64,000 nucleotides of DNA from the NCBI GenBank assembly GCA_902488815.1, contig CABTXP010000001.1:1-64000 (forward strand). Reading direction: 5' to 3'. This DNA is from an uncultured Eubacteriales bacterium (lineage in GTDB: Bacteria; Bacillota; Clostridia; Tissierellales; Peptoniphilaceae). How positions within the stretch are numbered: the stretch's first letter is position 1; every line of letters begins with the position of its first letter. The notes beneath the pieces were generated by a model. That model had not been told where the DNA came from, searched no databases, and saw only the letters and a list, made by a program, of their open reading frames with translations. This document shows, piece after piece, positions 57,242-64,000 of this stretch. The position numbers and the translations under genes are program-made.

Positions 57242-58474
57242 TTATTTTTGTATTTCTCTTTTCATTTTTATAAAAATTATTGCGGCAATTATTTCGCACA
57301 CCACAGTCATTATTAAAATTGTTGAGTTTAAATTTTTGTCATATAAATATCCCGTGATTGTCGCTCCCAAGAAGAGCGCAAGGCCGTAGCCCGTGTTGAA
57401 GACGCCGTAGCCGGTGCCTCTCTTGTCAAAAGGAGTTATGTCCGCAATGGCGGATCTCATTATAGTCTCGTGAGTTCCCATAATAATTCCGAAAATTATC
57501 ATACTAACTATAATTAAATTTTTCGACATTGTAAGGCCGAAGAAGGGCAGCAGGAGTGTCACCACAGGTATTGCTCCCAAGACTAAAATGCCGCCGTCTT
57601 TCTTCCCGGACTTTTCTTTTAACTTGTCATAAAGCCTTCCAACTATCAAAGCGGTAAGAGCATCTACAATCATTGCCACGGAATAAATCAAAGTTATCTT
57701 TCCGTCTGTTAAAATGTTTTGGGATTTCATATGGTAGCCCAAGGTCGAGAAGTTTAAAAAGCCCAAGGTGGCAAAAAATGTAAATGCCATGTACATCCAA
57801 AATATTGGCTTAAGTTTCTCCGACTTAAACTCTCTGCCGTATTCCTCGCCTAATAAGTTGCCCTTGCTGATAACTCTGTAGCTGTAGTATAAAAACAACA
57901 TGAGAAGTACAAAGGGTATGAATAAAAGTTTATAACCTAAGCTGTACTCCGCCAATGTGTTTTTGCCTGTGAAATAAAATACCGCCGTAAAGATCAAAGG
58001 TCCCAAGAAAGCACCAACCTGGTCAAGGGCCTCCTGAAGTCCGAAGGCGAAGCCCACACCCACTTGATTTTCACTTATAGCTGAGAGCACCGTGTCCTTG
58101 GAAGGATTTCTTATGGCCTTTCCGATTCTCTCCATTAAAATCAAAACAAAGAGCACGTTCCAATTTTGAGTAAAGCCCATTAAGGGCACAAAAAAGAGCA
58201 TACCGTAGCCTATAAACATAAAGGCCCAAGGCTTCTTGCTCTTGTCTGAAATAACTCCCGATATAAGCCGTAAAAAATATCCCAAGAACTCTCCGATGCC
58301 GAAGACAAGTCCCACCTTTGCGGCACTTATGCCTATTAATTCAAAGTATTGGGAGTTGGCTCCCCTTGCAGATTCATATACCATATCTCCAAGTAGAGAT
58401 ATAATTCCGAAAATTATAATGGCTCTAACTGCAAAATTTACATTATTATCTTTTTTAATCTTTTTCTTAGACAT
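57242..58474 (-). CDS. MFS transporter of unknown substrate
   Basis: Permease of about 410 residues with twelve predicted helices. Recognisable elements are GDMVYESARG after helix 1, ISDKSKKPW in the 2-3 loop (MFS motif A-like), and the segment MERIGKAIRNPSKDTVLS typical of a poorly characterised MFS branch. I use the ATG at 58474, which lies within the end of oppF; a TTG five codons earlier is possible. No clear ribosome binding site, so it is likely coupled to the peptide-transport operon. Substrate cannot be told. Confidence 0.8.
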   Translation of the reverse strand: MSKKKIKKDNNVNFAVRAIIIFGIISLLGDMVYESARGANSQYFELIGISAAKVGLVFGIGEFLGYFLRLISGVISDKSKKPWAFMFIGYGMLFFVPLMGFTQNWNVLFVLILMERIGKAIRNPSKDTVLSAISENQVGVGFAFGLQEALDQVGAFLGPLIFTAVFYFTGKNTLAEYSLGYKLLFIPFVLLMLFLYYSYRVISKGNLLGEEYGREFKSEKLKPIFWMYMAFTFFATLGFLNFSTLGYHMKSQNILTDGKITLIYSVAMIVDALTALIVGRLYDKLKEKSGKKDGGILVLGAIPVVTLLLPFFGLTMSKNLIIVSMIIFGIIMGTHETIMRSAIADITPFDKRGTGYGVFNTGYGLALFLGATITGYLYDKNLNSTILIMTVVCEIIAAIIFIKMKREIQK

Positions 58475-59402
58475 TTTTACATCTGACAAAAATATCGTCG
58501 CCCTTCTCTTTTAAATCTATCTTCATCTTGCAGCAGTTTTCGTCTCTCATAAAGCATCTGTTGTAAAACTTACAGCCGGTGCCTGAATACTCCTGTTCCT
58601 CTTCTTCCAAGACGATTTTATTTTTTTCCTCTCCGGGATAATTTTTGGGAACCGCCGAAAGAAGTGCCCTTGTATAGGGGTGTATGGGATTTGTAAAAAT
58701 ATTTTCCGTCTTTTGAAACTCTACAATCTCACCCATGTACATTACGGCGATTTTGTCCGCCACGTGTTCCACAACGGCCATGTCGTGAGTGATAAAAATC
58801 ATGGAAATTTTATACTTCTCTTTAAGCTCCAAGAGGAGATTTATAATTTGGGCTTGAATACTCACATCAAGAGCCGAAGTAGGTTCGTCCGCAATTAAAA
58901 GCTTGGGACTAAGTGCCAAGGCCCTCGCCACACCGATCCTCTGCCTTTGTCCTCCTGAAAACTCGTGAGGATATCTGTCATAGTGGTACTCGGAAAGTCC
59001 CGTGATCTTCATGACCTCAATAACTTCATCCTTAATGTCCCTCTTTGACCTTCCCCCTAAATTTATAAGACCTTCGCCGATTATTTCTCCCGCTTTTTTG
59101 CGAGGGTTAATTGAAGAATAGGGGTCTTGAAATATCATCTGCACGTCTTTTCTATAGTCCTGTAACTCCTTCGGACTCATCTTTAAGACGTCCCTGTCCT
59201 TGTACAAAATTTCCCCTTCCATGTCGTCGTAAAGCTTTACAATACATCTGGCAAGGGTACTTTTGCCGCAGCCCGACTCTCCTACAAAGCCTATGGATTC
59301 TCCTTCATTTAAGTAAAAGCTCACATAGTCCACAGCTGTTACGGTAGATTTTTTTGAAATAAATTTTTTGGTAAGATTATTTACTTGTAAAATTTTACTC
59401 AT
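58467..59402 (-). CDS. oligopeptide ABC transporter ATPase, OppF/DppF type
   Basis: Second ATPase of the peptide importer, 311 residues. Walker A GESGCGKSTL near 41, signature FSGGQRQRIGVARAL near 145, Walker B LLIADEPTSALD, and a C-terminal oligo_HPY-type extension with cysteines (GTGCKFYNRCFMRDENCC) that in this family bind a 4Fe-4S cluster. GGAGGTAGAG before ATG 59402, overlapping oppD by 8 bases. Confidence 0.93.
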   Translation of the reverse strand: MSKILQVNNLTKKFISKKSTVTAVDYVSFYLNEGESIGFVGESGCGKSTLARCIVKLYDDMEGEILYKDRDVLKMSPKELQDYRKDVQMIFQDPYSSINPRKKAGEIIGEGLINLGGRSKRDIKDEVIEVMKITGLSEYHYDRYPHEFSGGQRQRIGVARALALSPKLLIADEPTSALDVSIQAQIINLLLELKEKYKISMIFITHDMAVVEHVADKIAVMYMGEIVEFQKTENIFTNPIHPYTRALLSAVPKNYPGEEKNKIVLEEEEQEYSGTGCKFYNRCFMRDENCCKMKIDLKEKGDDIFVRCKNV

Positions 59403-60360
59403 CTCTACCTCCGTACAAAAAGCAGCTGACATAGTGACCGTCTTTATTTATTTCCACAGGATTTTTTCTCCTGCAAATTTCCATACATTCCTTGCATCTG
59501 TCTGCAAAGTAACATGAGTCCTTTAAGTCAATGGGGTTTGGCACTGAGCCTTCAATGTTGTAGAGATTTTCTTCCACCTCTCCAAGCTTCGGCCTTGCCT
59601 TTAAAAGAGCCTTGGTGTAGGGGTGAAGGGGATTTGTAAAAATCTCTTCCGTCCTTCCCTTTTCCACAGCTCGTCCCGCATACATTACTACAACTTCATC
59701 GGCCATCTCAGCCACAACTCCGAAGTCGTGTGTGATAAACATAATGGAAGTGTTAAATTCCTCTTTAAGCTCTCTCATAAGTTCCAAGACCCGAGCCTGG
59801 ATTGTCACGTCAAGGGCCGTCGTCGGTTCGTCGGCGATTAAAAGCTTGGGCTCCGATGAAAGTGCCATGGCAATCATAACCCTTTGACATTGGCCGCCGG
59901 AAAGCTCGTGTGGATATGAGTTGTAAATTTTTTCAGCACGAGGAAGCTTTACTCTCTTTAACATTTCAATGGACTTTGCCTTTGCAGTCTTTTTGTCCAT
60001 GTCAAAGTGAGTTCTGAAGACTTCACTTACCTGGTAACCGATTTTAAGAGCGGGATTTAAAGACGTCATAGGCTCCTGAAAGATCATGGAAATGTCCTTG
60101 CCTCTTATTTTTCGCATTTCTTCCGGCGAAAGTTTTAAAAGGTCCTTCCCTTCAAATAAAATTTCTCCGTCTATAATGGATGTTTTTTTATCTAAAATTC
60201 CCATGAGGGTACTTGCCGTAACACTTTTGCCGCATCCGGACTCGCCCACTACCGCCACGGTCTTTCCTTCGCCTATTTGAAAGGAGACGCCGTTTACAGC
60301 CTTTATAATTCCCTTGGGACTTTTAAAATATGTGTGTAGATCATTTATTTTAAGTAACAT
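59395..60360 (-). CDS. oligopeptide ABC transporter ATPase, OppD/DppD type
   Basis: First ATPase of the importer, 321 residues. Walker A GESGCGKSVT near 38, signature LSGGQCQRVMIAMAL near 150, Walker B LLIADEPTTALD. The C-terminal oligo_HPY extension has DSCYFADRCKECMEICRRK, again a cysteine cluster of the Fe-S type. GGAGGTAGAG ribosome binding site; two bases after dppC. Confidence 0.94.
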   Translation of the reverse strand: MLLKINDLHTYFKSPKGIIKAVNGVSFQIGEGKTVAVVGESGCGKSVTASTLMGILDKKTSIIDGEILFEGKDLLKLSPEEMRKIRGKDISMIFQEPMTSLNPALKIGYQVSEVFRTHFDMDKKTAKAKSIEMLKRVKLPRAEKIYNSYPHELSGGQCQRVMIAMALSSEPKLLIADEPTTALDVTIQARVLELMRELKEEFNTSIMFITHDFGVVAEMADEVVVMYAGRAVEKGRTEEIFTNPLHPYTKALLKARPKLGEVEENLYNIEGSVPNPIDLKDSCYFADRCKECMEICRRKNPVEINKDGHYVSCFLYGGRDE

Positions 60361-60362
60361 CT

Positions 60363-61202
60363 CTACCTCCCTAATTTCGGATCAAGAGCATCCCTAAGTC
60401 CGTCTCCCACAATGTTTAGTGCCAAAATTGTAAGGGCAATTGAAATGCCGGGAAACATTGTAATGTGAGGATAGTCTCTTATAAATTCTCTGCCTTCCGA
60501 AAGCATTTGTCCCCATTCAGGCATTGGGGGTTCAATTCCCATGCCTATAAAGGAAAGGCTCGCCGCAGATAAAATTGCATAGCCTACTCCCAATGTCATT
60601 TGAACTATGACGGGAGCCAAGCAGTTGGGCAAAATTTCTTTAAACATAAGGGACGTATTACTTGCCCCCAATACTCTTGAGGCTTCCACAAATTCCTTGC
60701 CCTTGACGCTCATTACCTGTCCTCTTACAATTCTTGCATAGCCGGGAATTGAAGATACTGACACGGCAATAATAAGGCTCTTCATGCCGCCGCCTAAGGA
60801 TGCCGCAATGGCAATTGCAAGTACAAGGCCGGGTATTGAAAGCATTATGTCCATAATTCTCATGAGAATATTGTCCAAAGCTCCGCCATAAAATCCGCAA
60901 ATAAGTCCGATGACAATTCCCGATACAGTGGCTATTGCCATGGAAATAAATCCGATTTTAAGGGAAACTCTTGCGCCATACAAAATTCGTGTGAAAATAT
61001 CTCTTCCGAATTTGTCCGTGCCCATTATGTGAGCCTTGGATGGAGTCAAAAACTTTTCATCTAAATTTTGGGTGTAGTAGTCGTACTTTGTAAGTACCGG
61101 GGCAAAAATTGCCGCCAAAATAATTACAGCTAAAACCATGATACCGATGAGAGCCAGTTTGTTTTTGGCAAATCTCTTTATAAAATCATTAAATCTCTTC
61201 AC
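60363..61202 (-). CDS. peptide ABC transporter permease, OppC/DppC type
   Basis: Permease of 279 residues. N-terminal helix (about 15-37), an external loop with GTDKFGRDIFTRILYGARVSL that is characteristic of DppC/OppC, then BPD_transp_1 domain with EAA loop VEASRVLGASNTSLMFKEILPN near 175-197. Ends DALDPKLGR, the usual tail. Four bases after dppB. Confidence 0.95.
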   Translation of the reverse strand: MKRFNDFIKRFAKNKLALIGIMVLAVIILAAIFAPVLTKYDYYTQNLDEKFLTPSKAHIMGTDKFGRDIFTRILYGARVSLKIGFISMAIATVSGIVIGLICGFYGGALDNILMRIMDIMLSIPGLVLAIAIAASLGGGMKSLIIAVSVSSIPGYARIVRGQVMSVKGKEFVEASRVLGASNTSLMFKEILPNCLAPVIVQMTLGVGYAILSAASLSFIGMGIEPPMPEWGQMLSEGREFIRDYPHITMFPGISIALTILALNIVGDGLRDALDPKLGR

Positions 61203-61206
61203 AGAC

Positions 61207-62133
61207 TCACCCCTTTACTCTCATCTTGGGATCAAACAAGGTATAAAGTATGTCCACAAAAATTGAAATAATCGCATAGGAAATTGCAATAAAGATAACG
61301 CCGCCTAAGACTATGGGATAGTCCCTGGTCTTAATGGCATCAACCATCATTCTTCCAATGCCGTTAATTGAAAAAATCGTCTCTGTAAGTACGGAGCCTC
61401 CAAGTAGACCGCCCGCTTGAAGTCCAAGGGAAGTAATGACAGGTATCATTGCGTTTTTTAAAGCGTGAATTAAAATCACACGACTGCTCTTTAAACCCTT
61501 TGCCCTTGCAGTCTTAATGTAGTCCGAGTTTAAAACCTCAAGCATTGATGATCTGGTCATTCTCATAATAATTGCAGTGGACTGAAGCCCCAAGGCAAAG
61601 CCCGGCAGTATCATGTGTTTAAATGAAGAAAATCCCGATGAAGGCAGAGCTTTTAATTTTACGGAGAAAAGTAAAATAAGTAGAAGTCCCGTCCAAAATA
61701 TGGGCATGGCAAGACCTACAAGGCCCGCCACCATAATAATCATGTCCGTAAGGGTGTTCTTTTTTAAAGCGGAAATAATTCCAAAGCCGATTCCCAAGAT
61801 AATTGTAATGGAAAGGGCAAAGAGCGTGAGCTTTAAAGTGTTGGGAAAGACTTTTAAAAGAGTTTTGGAAACACTTCTTCCCGTGACATAGGAGTCTCCC
61901 AAGTCAAACTCAGTTACAAATCCCTTTAAAAATCTTCCGTACTGTACGGGAAAGGGATCTGCAAGGCCCATACTTTCTCTAAGGACTTGTACCTCCGCAT
62001 CACTTGCCTCGGGGCCCGCTTTATATATTGCGGCATCGCCGGGAGATAAGTAGAGCAGCAAAAAGACTACAAAGCTTACACCGATTATAGTAGGTATTAA
62101 ATATAGTATTCTCTTTACAATGTATTTAAACAT
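61207..62133 (-). CDS. peptide ABC transporter permease, OppB/DppB type
   Basis: Permease of 308 residues with about six helices. N-terminus YIVKRILYLIPTIIGVSFVVF; DSYVTGRSVSKTLLKVFPNTLKL in the external part; EAA loop YIKTARAKGLKSSRVILIHALKN near 205. C-terminus LYTLFDPKMRVKG. Separated from the binding-protein gene by a hairpin, so expression is probably lower than that of the binding protein. Confidence 0.95.
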   Translation of the reverse strand: MFKYIVKRILYLIPTIIGVSFVVFLLLYLSPGDAAIYKAGPEASDAEVQVLRESMGLADPFPVQYGRFLKGFVTEFDLGDSYVTGRSVSKTLLKVFPNTLKLTLFALSITIILGIGFGIISALKKNTLTDMIIMVAGLVGLAMPIFWTGLLLILLFSVKLKALPSSGFSSFKHMILPGFALGLQSTAIIMRMTRSSMLEVLNSDYIKTARAKGLKSSRVILIHALKNAMIPVITSLGLQAGGLLGGSVLTETIFSINGIGRMMVDAIKTRDYPIVLGGVIFIAISYAIISIFVDILYTLFDPKMRVKG

Positions 62134-62154
62134 AAAACACCTCTTATAAAAAAA

Positions 62155-62170
62155 GACCGGAAAACCGGCC
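62155..62170 (-). terminator. intra-operon hairpin between binding protein and permease genes
   Basis: Minus-strand stem GGCCGG/CCGGTC (one G-T) with loop TTTT, followed by seven T. Strong enough to stop many transcripts, giving excess binding protein over membrane components. Confidence 0.82.
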
Positions 62171-62175
62171 GATTT

Positions 62176-63702
62176 TTATTCTCCAAAGGTTACCGTCTTA
62201 AAGACTTGTGCATATTCAGGTAACATTTTGAAATTGTTTACAATCTTATTTGCACCGTAAACTTGTTCTCCATACCAAATGTCAATGCGAGGTATGTCAT
62301 TTAAAATTATTTCCTGAGCTTTTTTATAAATTTCCGCTCTCTTTGCATCATCTACGGTCAAAAGTCCTTCGTTAATCAAGGCATCAACTTCAGGATTTTG
62401 ATACATTCCGAAGTTCGGTCCTTGACCTGCCTTGTCTGAATGGAATGGCGAGTACAGGTATTGATCCGGGTCCACAATGGACGGAGACCAGCTCATAATG
62501 TACATGTCCTCTTCTTTTCTTCTGAGAGTGTCCATGTACGCTCCCCACTCAAATTTTTCCACCTTGACATTAAGGCCAACTTCTTTAAGTTGTGCTTGAA
62601 CTATAGTGGCAACGTCTTGACGTTGTTGGTTGTCATTTACATAGAATAAAATTTCAGTGCCTTCAGGTACTCCCGCTTCAGCTAATAGAGCCTTGGCTTT
62701 TTCTATGTCTCTTTTCTTAGGTTCTATTTCACTTGCAATTGAATACTTTGCTCTCGGTGAAATAGGACTTGTTGCAATTTCTCCAACTCCCATGTAAACG
62801 GAATTTACTATGTCATTTAAGTCCAATGCATAGGAAACTGCTTCTCTCGCCTTTATGTTGTCAAAAGGAGCCTTTGATATATTAAATTGGATAAAGTGAA
62901 CTGCGTAGTTGCCTTTTCTGAAAATTTGAAGGTCTTCATTTTCTTCGACCTTCTTAATGTCATTTGGAGCAATGTTAAATGCCATGTCCACTCCCCCGCT
63001 TTCAAGCTCAACAGTTCTGTTTGTAGCTTCAGGTATAATTCTGAAGGTTAAGTTCTTAAATGCCGGCTTGTCTCCCCAGTAGTCATCAAATCTTTCGAAC
63101 TTCATTTCATTTTGAGGTTCCCAGCTTACCATCTTAAATGGTCCCGTGCCGTCTTCTTCAGTATTTACGTCAATGTCATTTTGAACATCCCTTGGCATAA
63201 TTGCCAAGTATGGGCTTGTAAGAACTTCCATAAATGAGCCTTGAGGTTGTTCAAGTTTTAATTCCATTGTCTTTTCGTCAATTATCTTTACCGACTCGGG
63301 GATAATGCTTTTGTAAACATTGGCAGATTTTTCGTTTTGAATAACCCTTTCAAAGTTCCAAATAACATCATCTATTGTAAGGTCCTTACCTGAGTGGAAT
63401 TTAACTCCATCTCTTATTGTAATTGTATAGGTAAGTCCCCCGTCTTTTTCTTCCACATTTTCTGCCAATAAGTTGTAAATCTTTCCCTCTTCATCTTTTG
63501 CAAGTAAAGTTTCATAGACTTGTCTCATGGCAAGATCCGAATAGTCGTCGTTAAATACATTGGGATCCATACTTGTGGCATCTGCTTGAACTGCAATTAC
63601 AAAGTCGTCCTTTGCTCCTTGAGCTTTTTCGCCTCCGCCGCCGCAAGCTGTAAGTACCAGTGTAAATACCAACAACAAACTAACTATAATTTTCTTATTC
63701 AT
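62176..63702 (-). CDS. peptide-binding lipoprotein, OppA/DppA type (SBP_bac_5)
   Basis: Extracytoplasmic binding lipoprotein of 508 residues. Lipobox LTACG with Cys20, a Gly-rich stretch, then the family-5 fold. Landmarks: QADATSMDPNVFNDD, the signature region YTITIRDGVKFHSGKDLTIDDVIWNFERV, and TGPFKMVSWEPQNEMKFERF. The ATG directly follows the murA stop with AGGAGAATAA as ribosome binding site. Substrate class is peptide, although nickel or other ligands occur in this family. Confidence 0.94.
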   Translation of the reverse strand: MNKKIIVSLLLVFTLVLTACGGGGEKAQGAKDDFVIAVQADATSMDPNVFNDDYSDLAMRQVYETLLAKDEEGKIYNLLAENVEEKDGGLTYTITIRDGVKFHSGKDLTIDDVIWNFERVIQNEKSANVYKSIIPESVKIIDEKTMELKLEQPQGSFMEVLTSPYLAIMPRDVQNDIDVNTEEDGTGPFKMVSWEPQNEMKFERFDDYWGDKPAFKNLTFRIIPEATNRTVELESGGVDMAFNIAPNDIKKVEENEDLQIFRKGNYAVHFIQFNISKAPFDNIKAREAVSYALDLNDIVNSVYMGVGEIATSPISPRAKYSIASEIEPKKRDIEKAKALLAEAGVPEGTEILFYVNDNQQRQDVATIVQAQLKEVGLNVKVEKFEWGAYMDTLRRKEEDMYIMSWSPSIVDPDQYLYSPFHSDKAGQGPNFGMYQNPEVDALINEGLLTVDDAKRAEIYKKAQEIILNDIPRIDIWYGEQVYGANKIVNNFKMLPEYAQVFKTVTFGE

Positions 63703-64000
63703 TTATTCTCCTGTCGTTACTCTCTCAATATTGGCACCTAAGTTTCTGAATTTCATTTCAATGTCTTCATAACCTCTGTCAATATGGAAAATATCTCCAA
63801 TTTCAGTAGTGCCTTGGGCGGTTAGTCCTGCCAATATAAGGGCGGCACCTGCACGTAAATCCGTGGCCTTGACCTTGGCGCCCTTTAAAGGCGTTCCCCC
63901 GATAATAACGGCTTCTCTGTCTTCGCACTTAATATTTGCACCCATTTTAACAAGTTCATTTGCGTGCATAAATCTGTTTTCAAATACAGTTTCAAGTACA
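63703..64000 (-). CDS. murA: UDP-N-acetylglucosamine 1-carboxyvinyltransferase, C-terminal part
   Basis: Partial gene, cut by the right edge; about the last 98 residues are visible. The frame continues upstream to the edge as [11 protein letters not shown], a MurA hallmark. Further landmarks are [30 protein letters not shown] with the DLRAGAA motif, and [22 protein letters not shown] at the end. MurA makes the first committed step of peptidoglycan synthesis. It ends one base before the dppA-type start. Confidence 0.95.
   Translation of the reverse strand, partial: VLETVFENRFMHANELVKMGANIKCEDREAVIIGGTPLKGAKVKATDLRAGAALILAGLTAQGTTEIGDIFHIDRGYEDIEMKFRNLGANIERVTTGE

Overview
The window reads as a chromosomal segment of a low-GC Gram-positive anaerobe. 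Lipoprotein signal peptides with a C+1 lipobox, AGGAGG-type ribosome binding sites, the rpsF-ssb-rpsR-yybS-gdpP-rplI-dnaB block, Rex, Mini-RNase III, ThyX, a Bce-type resistance module and a V-type ATPase in place of an F-type enzyme all fit a Clostridia/Tissierellia relative. A Peptoniphilaceae-type anaerobic coccus is my best guess; this is inference, since no rRNA is present.

Layout. 1-2,660: an AT-richer stretch with a frameshifted small anchored protein and a NarL-type two-component system. 2,970-3,880: a YbjQ-family protein and ferritin. 3,999-12,472: a complete nine-gene V-ATPase operon on the minus strand; its proteolipid has the sodium ligand set of the Enterococcus hirae enzyme. 12,640-14,954: UBA/DUF4342 protein, nitrilase-family amidase, UppP. 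15,041-20,822: DnaB, L9, GdpP, YybS, S18, SSB and S6, with a consensus sigma-A promoter before rpsF. 20,928-23,343: threonine dehydratase and GlyA. 23,423-24,404: two lipoproteins. 24,632-29,874: a five-gene operon joining a Fe3+/AfuA-type ABC importer to a TIM-barrel isomerase-like enzyme and a PHP phosphoesterase. 30,015-35,066: tRNA-Thr, then TrmB, YacP, RlmB, ThyX, Mini-III, CysS and a Nudix protein. 35,163-37,659: MetNIQ. 37,700-46,670: stalk-domain lipoprotein, D-Ala-D-Ala carboxypeptidase with two small membrane proteins, and a Bce-like RR/HK/ABC module, interspersed with three clusters of GGGGACA-ended palindromes. 46,674-49,586: GroEL/ES with a CIRCE operator, and an OGG1-type glycosylase. 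49,750-54,527: an extracytoplasmic redox cluster (TlpA-like lipoprotein, a CD1871A-type 49-residue CxxC protein, a polyferredoxin) followed by a two-component system and an unknown protein. 54,567-58,474: Rex, ABC-F ATPase, MFS transporter. 58,467-63,702: oligopeptide ABC operon, downstream of a partial murA that runs off the right edge.

The core is housekeeping (translation, replication, wall precursor recycling, tRNA/rRNA modification). The accessory interest lies in the organophosphate-type import operon, the thiol-redox cluster with its signalling genes, the Bce-like module with an extra membrane protein carrying one Asp-box motif, the repeat family (probably REP/RAYT-like, with no transposase in the window), and four phased TGTAACCT repeats beside tRNA-Thr. 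I did not find CRISPR arrays, prophage genes, intact transposases or riboswitches.
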